From: Anaeramoeba flamelloides
Taxonomy: Eukaryota; Metamonada; Anaeramoebidae
Length of the DNA: 64,000 nucleotides
Assembly: GCA_027625915.1 (NCBI GenBank)
Contig: JANTQA010000070.1
Coordinates: 6,515,001 to 6,579,000, forward strand
Reading direction: 5' to 3'
In this document: piece by piece, positions 25,752-36,010 of the stretch
Numbering within the stretch: position 1 is the first letter of the stretch
Layout of the letters: each line of letters opens with the position of its first letter
Translations under genes and position numbers: made by a program
The notes under the pieces: generated by a model
The model's database searches: none
The model's input: only the letters and a program-made list of their open reading frames with translations
Told to the model about the DNA's origin: nothing

Positions 25752-26409
25752 TATTGACAAATATAATTTAAAAAATAAATACTAAATTCTATCATAAAAT
25801 CCAAATTTTTGAGGTTAACAATATTGCAAGATATCATGAGAACCATAAATTAATATATGAGTACCAAATTTCCCCTTAACTTTTACATAATAGTTCTATT
25901 TTAGTCATATTATAAGCATTTTTCTTTACTTACAATCTCAAACACAATATTTTAAACCAAATTCAATCCAAATGATTTGTTTTTCATATTAAACATATTG
26001 AAACAAAAAAGTAACAATTGAATTCTGATCAAGATATTTTTAACTATTACTAAAATCTCATTAAGAATTTGTGACTTTTTTAATCACTTAAATGTATTAA
26101 ATATGGAGTGCCTCGATAACGTGGTAACAACAAATAGTTGATTTTGGATAAAAGCATTGATAAAAAATCAAAGAAATTTCCTTTCAATCAAGCATTTCTC
26201 TTTGATATTTTTTTGATTATTTGCACTGGATAAATCCTTGAAATTAGTAACAAAAAAGAAAAAGTACTCAAATACTCCTAAACTACTCTTGAGTTCTAAA
26301 AATCTTGATAAGAATTTCCAAGTCAAGCTTTTCCATTTTTTCCTATTTGTACAAAATACTTCTTTCAAAAAGTGATTTTCAGATTTCAAAAGTAAACTTT
26401 TTCAACGAA

Positions 26410-27357
26410 ATGTCTTTGACTCAAACAAACCAACAAAAAGAGGAACCCAAAGAAACACCTCAAGAGAAGAAAGCAGAGCACAAAAAGAAAACTGAACAGA
26501 AAAAGAAGCCCTGGAGGAAAATCCTCTATATCCAGCAAGACTATCCCGATAATCACACCGACAAGTCCTTCTTGGAATTTATGGTTTTAAATGCCACTGC
26601 AAGAAGAAGGAGCTTTGGTGAATTGTCGCTTGCCGCAACGTCGATCACACAAGAACTCTCGATTGTGCTCTTATTTATTGTAATTTTTTTCCATTCCTAT
26701 AACAACACACTACCGTTGGTGCATTTCGTTGTCATCAATTCAATACTGATTGTGCTTGGCTATTTAATGTTTCTTTATTTTGAAGAGGATTTGGAGATCA
26801 CCTTTGATCTTATTTTCAACCATCTGAAAACCTTTTTCATCGTCTTTACGGCTGTTTTCAGCTTGTCTTCTGTCTTGAGGACCCTCACAAAAGCAATTTC
26901 AAATGATACAATTTGGGCCCTCACAATCTTTTTGTTTTGCTTACATCTCTTCTTCCAAGACTACGGGTATCTTAATGGGTTCAAGGACAGGTTTTTTGCG
27001 CCCTTTTCTTTAAATGCTGCGATCTTTGGATCTGTGATCTTGGCATCAAGGCTGAATTCAGACTTTTATGTTTTTGTTTTTCTCGCCTTTTCTTTCCAAG
27101 TGTTTGCTCTCTCTCCTTTGCTAAGACATTCAATAAAAAAATTTTCAAACGAATTTCAAGTCTTGCTTACAGCTCTGCTGTTTGCTTTAACCTTTGGCCT
27201 GATCGTGACCTTTAATGCCTTGTTTGCAATCCTTTTCTTTTTCTTTGTGGCCTTTATCAATTTCGGCTCTCCTTTGTCTTTGATGGCAGCACAGAAATGG
27301 AAACTCTTTATTCAGGGGCCATGGGATTGTGCTGTTGTTGAAACGGTTCATAAATAA
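26410..27357 (+). CDS. PIGC: GPI-GlcNAc transferase subunit PIG-C/Gpi2, intronless
   Basis: 315 residues (human PIG-C is 297). PIG-C is a membrane subunit of the complex that transfers GlcNAc to phosphatidylinositol, the first step of GPI-anchor synthesis, at the ER. Family signatures are visible: a basic N-terminal tail, then WRKILYIQQDYPDN with SFLEF, then about eight hydrophobic helices, the conserved SSVLRTLTKAISNDTIWAL region, FFQDYG, PFSLNAAIFGSVILASRL and the C-terminal IQGPWD. I chose the ATG at 26410 because family similarity begins shortly after it and the context gaaATGt is good. An in-frame ATG 35 codons upstream would add an atypical segment. It has no introns and is clearly richer in G+C than HDAC or SAR1. 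Confidence 0.93.
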   Translation: MSLTQTNQQKEEPKETPQEKKAEHKKKTEQKKKPWRKILYIQQDYPDNHTDKSFLEFMVLNATARRRSFGELSLAATSITQELSIVLLFIVIFFHSYNNTLPLVHFVVINSILIVLGYLMFLYFEEDLEITFDLIFNHLKTFFIVFTAVFSLSSVLRTLTKAISNDTIWALTIFLFCLHLFFQDYGYLNGFKDRFFAPFSLNAAIFGSVILASRLNSDFYVFVFLAFSFQVFALSPLLRHSIKKFSNEFQVLLTALLFALTFGLIVTFNALFAILFFFFVAFINFGSPLSLMAAQKWKLFIQGPWDCAVVETVHK

Positions 27358-27376
27358 ACATTAATTCCTTTCTTTT

Positions 27377-27379
<3 letters not shown>

Positions 27380-27418
<39 letters not shown>
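27380..27418. repeat. Long T homopolymer downstream of PIG-C
   Basis: Nearly 40 consecutive T begin just after the PIG-C stop. On the sense strand a retrogene would leave A rather than T, so it is not a poly-A tail of PIG-C. Confidence 0.9.
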
Positions 27419-27594
27419 CCTTTTCTGAAAAATAATTAATTTGATTGATTAGAAACAACTCAATTTACGTAATTAAAAATGTTTCTTCTTCTCTTTTGTA
27501 TGTGATTAATTTTATTTTGAGACTAGACAAATATAGGGCTTTTATATTTTAAGAATTAATGATTTTCGCGATTTAAAGCAACTACAAATGTGTA

Positions 27595-27983
27595 AAAAGT
27601 GATGTCTTAATATTTTAAGTTTTTATACTAAATTTGCCATTTTTCCAAAAACTATAAAACTTTTCCAATGCGCCCCTACGGGAGAGGTTTTTTTGTCAAC
27701 GAACTTGAGGATTCTATGAGCAAACATTTCGATTTAATAAAAGAATAAAAATGTATGGGATTGAAACTGAAATTCATAAATAGATAATTATTCCAGAAAT
27801 CAAAAAACAAAAGCATTCCTAAACATTTTTATTCTTTTATTAAATCGAAATGTTTGCTCATAGAATCCTCAAGTTCGTTGACAAAAAAACCTCTCCCGTA
27901 GGGGCGCATTGGAAAAGTTTTATAGTTTTTGGAAAAATGGCAAATTTAGTATAAAAAATAAAAAATATTAATACATCACTTTT
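27595..27983. mobile_element. Long hairpin MITE with perfect 134-bp arms
   Basis: Positions 27621-27754 are an exact reverse complement of 27822-27955, with a 67-bp loop. Outer ends aaaagtgatgt / acatcactttt extend the symmetry with TA at the boundaries. The arms include a relatively GC-rich patch, aatgcgcccctacgggagag. With no mismatch between arms it is either very young or kept by gene conversion. If transcribed it would form a long perfect double-stranded RNA. Confidence 0.8.
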
Positions 27984-28139
27984 TATACTTTTGAATTAAA
28001 AAAAATTGAAAAATTAATTTTTATTTACTTATTTAGAAAAAGGAGTAATGAAATCAAATTTTAACAAATAAAATAAAAAAGAGAAGAAGAAAAATAATTA
28101 ACATATCAATAAAAAATAATAATATTTTTTACATCACCA

Positions 28140-28500
28140 AATTAACAACTTATTCACTGTCGTTAGGGTTTTTTTTAATTTTCTGTTTACTTGTAAAATC
28201 AATATTTTAACATATAAAACAGAAAACCTCAAAAAAACCTAGAACACTTCACAAATAAATAGACCACTCAAAAAAAACCTAACGAAAATCTATCGATTTA
28301 CCAAATAAACAGAAAACTCAAGAAAACTTAACTGAACTTTATTTTAATTTAAGAAATAAAAAGAAAATTTTTTAAATTTTTTAATTATTACCCAAATTAA
28401 AAAAAAAACACTGTTATCTTTTCCAGAATTTAACAGAATGTAGTAATATCAAATATTTTAAATTAGTATTTCATATTCTGGAAAAGATATGCACCCAACG
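28140..28500. repeat. Palindromic repeat mosaic, copy 2
   Basis: Contains aaaatctatcgatttacca, cagaaaactcaagaaaac and a ttttccagaatttaac / attctggaaaag inverted pair, as in the other mosaic copies. Confidence 0.55.
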
Positions 28501-31500
28501 ACCTTTGGCGACACAATTGTTTATTTATATTGTTATTATTCCTAATATTTTTTAAACTATTCTTGACTTTTCCATCCAGAGTTAATTATTATTCTATTTT
28601 CTCGAAAATTGATTTAGATTCGAATTTAGTAATTTTAAGTTATCATTTGTCAATCAATATTCTAATTTTCTTTTTTTTTTAAAAATATAAATTTTATGTT
28701 AGATATTTAAAACCAAGAATTTCTAATTTATTTTTGAGTTTTTATCTTCTTTTATATATTGTTATTCTACCTTCATCTATTTTTGCTTCAGTTTTATAAA
28801 TTATTCTTTGAGAATTTGTATGTATTTTTTTAAATTTTGGGACTTTTTTATGTCTCTAAATATCTATTAGGTTGAAATCTGATATTGTATTAAAAATGAT
28901 CAGTTAATAAAATAATTGACTCATAAAAATTGATTTAAACATTTTAAATTTTTACTACATGGGATAATTTTGTAGGTTAAAAATTCATTATAATTTTTTT
29001 AAAATTATTTTTTTTACTTTTTGAGTGTTTTTTTTTTGGAAATTTTTCTCTTTTTATCACCAAATTCCTAAATATTTTATTTCTGAAAACATGTATAATT
29101 TTGTAGTGTTATCAATTCATGGTGTCCATTCCAAATTCCTGAATAATTTTATTTGTTTTTATTATTTTTTTTTCAATTTCTGTTATTGGTCCTTCCATTA
29201 TAAAAATCAAATTATCCACAAAAAATTGAAATGTTCAACAAAATGTTTTTTTTTTCAATTAAGAAAGGGTTGATAAATCCAAAAATTTAGGAAGAAAGAG
29301 TATTCACCTGATATTATCCTATTACTTCTTTTTGATAATATTTTTTCAACCTATTTTTTTTTTTTTTTTTTTCATTTTTGATATATTAATTGAGAGTGTA
29401 TGGTGAACCAATATCTGAATAATTGTGTCAAATATTGTTTGATATCAATTGTAATTATAAAAAATTCTTTATTAATATATTTATTTTTGAGTTTTTTGAA
29501 TACAAATAGTAAATTTATAACAGTTATTCTTAATTTTAATTATGCAACTAAATGGAGAATATGATACTAGATCCCAAGAATTTTCTTTCTCTTTAGAAAT
29601 AAAATTATAGAAAGAATCTCGATAAAGTATAATTATCTGAGATAAAATTTGAAACTTTAAAAGTAAAAAAAAATTACCCATTTATTCATGAAATCCCTTT
29701 CTTTTAAGAACTATTAACTGAATTTTTTCTCCATAAAGATGTACTAATCACAATTTTACAATATTATCACGAATTTATTGATAAAATTGTGATGATAATC
29801 CATTTATAATTAAATCCTCTAAATACTACTGTGATATTGGGTAATATTTACAAATTTTATTGTTTTTATTAATTTGTCATTTGAAAAATGGGATCTTCAA
29901 CAATAAAAATAAATTTAGCATTCAAAATACTATTGATCTGTATTCAACCAAGATATTGTTTAAATCTGAACATTTTAAAGCTAAATTCTTTTTGTATTTA
30001 AATCCACTAACATATCGTATAAACTTTGTGGGTTAATTACTTTATTTATTAAGACATTTGAGTCTCAATAGATTTGTATATAAATAAAGTATGTTGTAAT
30101 TAGGTGTAAATGATATTAGTGTACCCTCGCTCAAATAGTTTCTATAGCCCCAAAAAATCTATTATAAAATATTAATAAACAATAAATTATTACATAATTT
30201 TTAAAGTTTACTTTCAAAAAATTTCCATTTTGGACTTTTTTTTTTAATTCACTTTCCAAATATAAAAATCGAAACTCCAAATAATAGTATTTCAGAATTT
30301 AATAATTTGTATTTAGAACTCACAATAGTAACTATTTTTTTTTTTTTTTTTAATTTCAAAGAATAACCCAATAATCATCAACGTAAAAACCCAAGGAAGG
30401 TTTAATTTTGTTTACTTTTTTATAAAGTTGGTTGTAACATCAATACATTTCAAATATTTCATAAATAATTTGTAAAAGGAATATCTTATTGGTTATTTAT
30501 TTAATTTTTTAAAAAAAGAAAAATTTTTTTGTTACGAATATACATTTCGCCACAAATTTCAGAAAGTTATTTTTTAAACGAAAAAGTTTAAATATTGATA
30601 ACTCAACCCATAAATTTGTAGCCTAATGCAGATTTTTTTCTGAAATTTTTGAGTTTTTTACTAATACATATGATAATTTTTAATTTTTGTGAGATCAACT
30701 TTTGGTACTACTTTACTAATCGATTTTTTAGAGACATTTGAACCATGACGCACTAATATGATTTACACCCAATAACAACTTACTTTAAACTTAGACTTTT
30801 CCTTGGTTGACGCTAATCCCTTCAGAAGTTTTATTCATTTGAAAGCTGATAATGTCAATTGTAAATATGGTATTTTAAAAGAATTATCTTTGATTTAAAA
30901 AATAAATAAAAGAAAAATAAAAATATTTCAAGTACAAAAATGATGAAATAATAAAATTGGGAAAAAATATTGGTTGTAGTGGGGTTGTTTATATTATTAA
31001 TATTTTGTCTCAATCTTCAGAAATTATTTTGAAAAATGAAATATTTTTTTTTATTTTTGAATTGATAAAAAGATGTATTTAAAGTTAAGCAAAAAAAAAA
31101 AAGATTTAGATTTTGTACAAAAATAGAATTAGGCAGACAAAACTTTAAAAATACTTTCATTAGTTTTGGAAATGTATTTTTTAATTTTTTTTGATTTTTT
31201 TTTTTGCCTCAATTAATTATTTTCAATAAATTTGAGTTCTAACTTTTCTGAACATGATTTTGATTTGACAATTATCTACAAGAATACAATAATAGTATTT
31301 TGTGTTGTGCTTTGAGTTTTTAATATGTATTGTTTTTATATCTCAATGATTTTTATGAATTTTTTCAATAAAAATGACACAAACATGATTTTTTGATCTG
31401 AAGTGGAGAATATTTTGGAGATTAGTTCTTTCACGTTTGAAATGATATTAAATATAAAGTTGTTGAGGCTCTCTAAATAATCTAAAATAGAAGTCCTTAA

Positions 31501-31645
31501 AAATCCAAAAAAAAAATATAAAAAATTATCCAAATCCTCTTAAATTTAATTGAAATATTGTTAAAAAGATAAGAAACGATTTGATGTTTTGAATTATATT
31601 CTTCATTTTGAATTGAAAAAAATAAAAAAAAAATAAAAAAATAAA
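28500..31645. other. AT-rich gap with one family G element
   Basis: Apart from the family G element at 30089-30785 I find only low-complexity sequence and a small inverted repeat near 29747-29798 (atcacaattttac and complement). No gene is supported. Confidence 0.5.
30089..30785. mobile_element. Family G element, copy 2
   Basis: About 0.7 kb with inverted ends: tgtaattaggtgtaaatga with atattagtg on the left, and its complement around catgacgcactaatatga to cccaataacaa on the right. Shares both end and internal words with 16650-17020. Non-coding. Confidence 0.6.
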
Positions 31646-31798
31646 AGCACAAGAATGGAATTGAACCACTGACCTATTTGCATAATGACTGTGTTTAAGA
31701 GTCACTGCCCACCAGGGCGAAGGTTTGTGATGATAATAAACCTTCTAAGGATCGAACTTAGAAATTGCAAATTGCTCTACGGGCTGAGCTACTCGCGC
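31646..31798 (-). tRNA. tRNA-like Pol III gene split by an 85-nt insert that is itself tRNA-like
   Basis: On the minus strand the outer parts fold as a tRNA. The acceptor is GCGCGAG (31798-31792) with CTTGTGC (31653-31647). The D arm is GCTC/GAGC, the anticodon stem ATTTGC/GCAAAT (31772-31767 with 31681-31676), the variable loop AGGTC and the T arm AGTGG-TTCAATT-CCATT. A run of T with few interruptions follows at once, a good Pol III terminator. Box B (GGTTCAATTCC) and a box-A-like TAGCTCAGCCCGT are present. The 85-nt insert (31766-31682) lies in the anticodon loop. It contains a second box B (GTTCGATCC) and four more stems in the permuted order T arm, acceptor 3', linker, acceptor 5', D-like, anticodon-like. 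No T at position 33 and no GG in the D loop are visible, so the anticodon and identity are unassigned. It could be an intron-bearing tRNA, two interleaved tRNA genes or a decayed pair. Confidence 0.6.
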
Positions 31799-32302
31799 TT
31801 GTTATGTTTATTTCTTATTAACTGTTATTTTTAACAAAATCAATTATTGAAGAACTTTCTGTTTAAGAAAAAAATTTTTTGAAAAGTTATTTTGATTTTT
31901 GTCGTTCGACTCTAAATCATCACTTAACAAGTTTTCAATAAATTCACCCAAGAAGATATTGGTTATATTTTTAATAATAATATTTTCCAATTAAATGGAC
32001 AATTTTTATTTCGTGTTACAAAATATTTTTAGAATTTAAAAGTTGAAAAAACCAAAAGATCTTCTCAAAATCAATTGAAAATGAAATATACGAGGTTTTG
32101 TTTCTCTCTTTCTTTTGTGCCATTGGAAAAGCTTGGATTTTTTTCAATTAAAAAGTCAAAAATATTGAGCTGATTTGAAATAAAAAATGTTCAATATTAA
32201 AGAGAAAATGACAGTCATAATTCCAATGCTTGGTAATTTTTGGAAAAGGAAATTCAGCTAACGTCAAAGCAAATCTCGTCAAGCAGTCATCAAATATAAG
32301 TT

Positions 32303-33073
32303 CTAAAAGCTTGGAATAAATTTTAAAGACACAACAAAGACAAAACTAAATATTGATAAGTTTCTGGTTAAAGAACGACATATTTTGAATACAACAAATA
32401 GTGCCTTGATAAAAAGTGACAGTTTTTTTGTTTTAGCCTTTTGTGTTAATAAAAATTGCTTTCGAATTAAAGAACGAGATCGTAACATAAAGAAGGAGAA
32501 AATAGTATTTATCAAAAGAATAATAGGAATCAGATATTTGGGGAAACGAAAGGGTATTGAAAATTTAAGAATAAATACATAAAATAGTGCGAGAAAAATA
32601 TAACCAATTGTATAAATCTTGCTTTCAAATCGCTGATTTTTTTGAATCATTTCTTTTTCTTGTTCTTTGATATCGGTTAAGAAAAAACTGGAAGTTGTTG
32701 GTGTCGATTTTAAGAGAGACTTTTCAATTGTGTGGTGAAAAGAATCTAGTTCATTTAATAAAGTTGTTGTTTTTAGGTTTATTTTTGAAATTCTTTTTGA
32801 TGTTATTGTTGTTGTTGTTGTTGTTTGTTCATCTTTTGATACAACATCATCAAAGTTTGTGAAAATTCTTTTTTTTAATCCTTTTTGTTCATTTTTGGCT
32901 TCTTTACTTTCTTGGTGGTTCTTTTGTTGCTGATTAATTCTTGAAGAAAAATTCAACAATTCATTCTGATTCAAGCTATTTGTTGGGTTTGCATTTTGTT
33001 CGTTTAATTTGCGTTCTAAACTAATTAAACGAGCGAGTCTATGTTTCTGTTTCGAAAGGAATTTTTTCTTTCT
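32303..33073 (-). CDS. Get2/CAML-like ER membrane protein, 5' end unresolved
   Basis: The open frame covers 256 residues after an in-frame TAG at 33074-33076. The sequence begins RKKKFLSKQKHRLARLISLE, a basic cluster followed by RLxRLI. A long polar segment rich in K, N, Q and T comes next, then three hydrophobic segments (about TIGYIFLALFYVFIL, LIPIILLINTIFSFF, LSIFSFVFVVSL) near the C-terminus. This layout matches Get2/CAML, the receptor subunit that captures the Get3/TRC40 ATPase carrying tail-anchored proteins to the ER, whose N-terminus has a similar basic motif. That is an inference from motif and topology, not clear sequence identity. Either TAG is an acceptor (TTGAG-TAG|AGA) and the start codon lies in an upstream exon, or the ATG at 33088 with TAG four codons later marks a broken or misread start. 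Confidence 0.45.
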   Translation of the reverse strand, partial: RKKKFLSKQKHRLARLISLERKLNEQNANPTNSLNQNELLNFSSRINQQQKNHQESKEAKNEQKGLKKRIFTNFDDVVSKDEQTTTTTTITSKRISKINLKTTTLLNELDSFHHTIEKSLLKSTPTTSSFFLTDIKEQEKEMIQKNQRFESKIYTIGYIFLALFYVFILKFSIPFRFPKYLIPIILLINTIFSFFMLRSRSLIRKQFLLTQKAKTKKLSLFIKALFVVFKICRSLTRNLSIFSFVFVVSLKFIPSF

Positions 33074-33130
33074 CTACTCAAAATCCATTAAAATTAAATT
33101 GTCAAAAAATGATGATCATTTTGAGTTTGA

Positions 33131-33295
33131 CACTACAAAAAATCTCGTGACTTTTATAAAGCTTTTCGAGTTTTGAAAAGTATTTCCTCTTTGAAAGTGT
33201 TGCGAAGTGTTTGAAAGGTTTTTAAATTGTTTGAAAGTGTTTGAAAGTTTGAAAAGGCTGAAAGCTTGAGAAAAGTCTTGAGATTTTTTGTAGTG
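33131..33295. mobile_element. CACTA-type MITE
   Basis: 165 bp with ends CACTACAAAAAATCTC and the exact complement gagattttttgtagtg, flanked by GA on both sides. Inside, gtttgaaag-type words recur at least four times, like the subterminal repeats of CACTA/EnSpm elements. It lies just upstream of the Get2-like gene and separates it from any 5' exon further away. The open frame across it is not a gene. Confidence 0.7.
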
Positions 33296-33299
33296 GATA

Positions 33300-36010
33300 A
33301 CCATTTTTAAATTAATTTCTCCTCAAGTTTATAGAGCAACATGTTTTGTTGACTTAAGATTTCAATTAAACCCGAAAAAACTCTTTTATTGTTGGTAGAG
33401 AAAGGAGTTCATATTTTTTAAACGAGTTCATTTTTTATTATTAAATTTGTAGTCAAAAGATATGAGATCCTTTATGTTTTGGTTTTTTGGATCATCAAAT
33501 TAAAAAAAGAAATTAAAAAATTTTCAAAATATGGATATTTTGATGAAATATTTTTAGTAATTTCTGATCGTTTTATAAATGCAAATAACATTGAGCCTTT
33601 AATCCAATTTTAAAGATTACAGTTAATTAAACTCAATATTGAATCCTTGAAAATCATCAAAAATTGATTTTTTATTATATTGTCAAAAAATTAATAACTG
33701 TTTATATTTAAAAGATTAAGTAATATTCTTTTTTCAAATTTATTAAGAAAATAAAAAACAGTATTTTATTAGTTTAATAAGTGATTTTACAATATTTCTT
33801 ATTTTTTTTATTAATAATTTTTAATTTGAGTTAATTATATTTGTTTGAAAATATTTAAAAAATTGAGAAATAAAAGCAAAATCTATTTATAGGTTTAATC
33901 TTTGAGTTTTTAATTGTCGATAAAATGCTAAAGATTGGATTATTAATTATTATTTAGAAATAATCAAATTAAAAAGTATTTCTTTATATATGAGGTTGAA
34001 TTTTCCAGGTTTTAAAAAGGTATTTTGGGAAGATATTTAATTTAATAATTTGGGGCTTTTTAAAATATTAAATTGTTAAAAATTAAGAAAAAATATATTT
34101 AAATAAGTGTCTAACAAAGAAATAATATTTTTTTCAGGTTTAAAATAATTTTTATAATAATTTTTTATGATATTTAGTAGATTTTTGTTATTGGGTTATT
34201 TTAAAATGGTGAATTGTATTTTGAAAGTGTATTTTTGTACACGTGTCCCATTGATAATAAGATTTCTTCCAATAAAAAAATTTTTTTTTTGAAATTATTT
34301 CTAAATAATATCGATATTTTTCAAATTATTTAATTAATAATAAAATTTATCATTTATTTGACTATTATAAACACATTTATTCTTTCTTTCTATTTTTTTT
34401 TGAAATTAATAGTTAAAAAATCGTTATTAATATATTTTCATTTACCATAAATATTTTTTTACATAATACTTTGAAACGGGTTCAAAATTTCTTATCGGAG
34501 TTCCCAAAATTATTTCATTTATAAATTTTATTGAATTACAAAAATTTAAAATTTGGAATTGTAATCTGAAATTTATTAAGATAAAATCAGTTTTTATCAA
34601 ACATTTCAACTATTTTAAGTTCCTTCGAAGTTTAATGTTTCAAAAATTAAATCTTTATTATTTTTTAATTCCAGGTTTTAAAAACACAAATATTTTTTTA
34701 ATTTTATCAAAAATTTATTAAAAAAAAAAAAAGATTCTTTGATTCCATTTCAAAGTTAAATAATTTTCTCTAAGAAATAAACAGAAAAAAATCATAATTA
34801 AAGATACGACGATGTAAAATAAAATTCTAAAAAAAAAACCCGATACTATTTTTTTTTGAGAAATATTAAAATTTTTTTGATAATTCAAAAATATTATTAA
34901 TTATTAAATTTGAAGGTTAATATATTCTATTAAAAAAACTAATTGTGCAATAAGTGAAACTTATCTTTGTAATATAAATATTTATTTGACTTGATGGAAT
35001 CAAAAAAAATGTTTATTTGTATTTTTTTTTTTTTTTTTTTTCAAAAAAGAATCAGAATATGAGCCCAGGTTATTATACTCAATAAGTATTGATCTTTTCA
35101 TTCTGGTTTACACATTATAGGTATAAAATTGTAATTTTTGAATAAAAAATTATCATAATAAACCAAAATATCTAATAAAAACAAGAATAATATCTTACAA
35201 TTTATTCGAAATCAAGATTCAGTATTTATTTTATGATTGGTTTAGAATAAAAAATCAGGTTTTTTTATTGAAATTTCTATTTTTTTTTTTTTGAAATTTG
35301 ACAAGTTTTTTTCAATTTTGTTAGAGTTCAGTCAAGTATCATAGAGTGCCGTAGAGTGCCTATTTTTTTTTTAATTTCTAAAATTAGAAAAAAACCTAAC
35401 AGGATTTTTCTTGGGATATTCTTTTTTATTTGTTAAATGTTCTAGGTTTTTTTACTTTTTCAAATAAACAGAAAATTTTAATAAATTTTCCGTTTATTTC
35501 AAAAAGTAAAAAAAAAAACCTAAGGAAAATCTATTTATTTTTGAAATAAACAGAAAAACCAAGAAAACCTAAAGGTATTTTTTTTTATTAATTTGAGTAA
35601 TACAAATAAAATTAATTATAATTTCTAAAATTATATAAAAAAGTAATGGAGCTTTTCCAGAATTCAAAATAATAGAGTATAATAATAGATTTACCCAATA
35701 CATTTCAATTACCAAAAAGCTAAAAACACTATTATTGAGGTTTTTTTTTTTTTTTTTTGTAAAATCTATTGATTTTAAAAATAAATAAAAATACTCAACT
35801 AACTTAAGAATGTTTGTATAAATTTAAATAACAAGAATAAAATCTTACAATTTCTTTTTATTTCAAAAATTAAAAAACCTAACTACACTTTTCCAGAATT
35901 CAAAACAATAAATTAAAATGTAAGATTCAACTCTTTTCTTCTAAATTAAAAAAAGTTAGTGAGAAGTGCCGTCAAGTGCCTAACTTTTCCAGAATTCAAA
36001 AGAATTAAGT
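33300..36010. other. AT-rich gap, palindromic mosaic at its end
   Basis: 33300-35330 holds no recognised feature other than homopolymers. From about 35340 the palindromic repeat mosaic resumes (gtgccgtagagtgcc, aaaacctaac, ttttccagaattcaaaa) up to the LINE insertion. Confidence 0.5.

Larger units (their letters stand above)
20824..26409. other. Region between divergent SWEET and PIG-C genes
   Basis: A 5.6-kb gap. It contains one intact short TTAA element (21486-21655), two family A MITEs (22885-23083, 24832-25028), one R3 repeat (about 23440-23900) and a weak two-exon small-gene candidate (21331-25751). The rest is AT-rich with no support for genes. Confidence 0.5.

Noticed and set aside
27358-27420. 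PIG-C as a recent retrogene, from the adjacent homopolymer
   Set aside because: The run is T on the sense strand, not A, and no flanking direct repeat is evident.
32145-32290. Open minus-strand frame reading FDDCLTRFALTLAEF just past the Get2-like stop
   Set aside because: Joining it needs an intron of about 40 bp, unlike the other introns here (127 bp to 9 kb), and the upstream protein already ends with a third helix as expected.
33074-33088. UAG as a sense codon
   Set aside because: HDAC, DHPS, PIG-C, SAR1, SWEET and the sulfurase-like gene are all read without any internal TAG, so the standard code fits.
33116-33304. 62-residue minus-strand frame
   Set aside because: It is wholly inside the CACTA-type MITE and reads its subterminal repeats.
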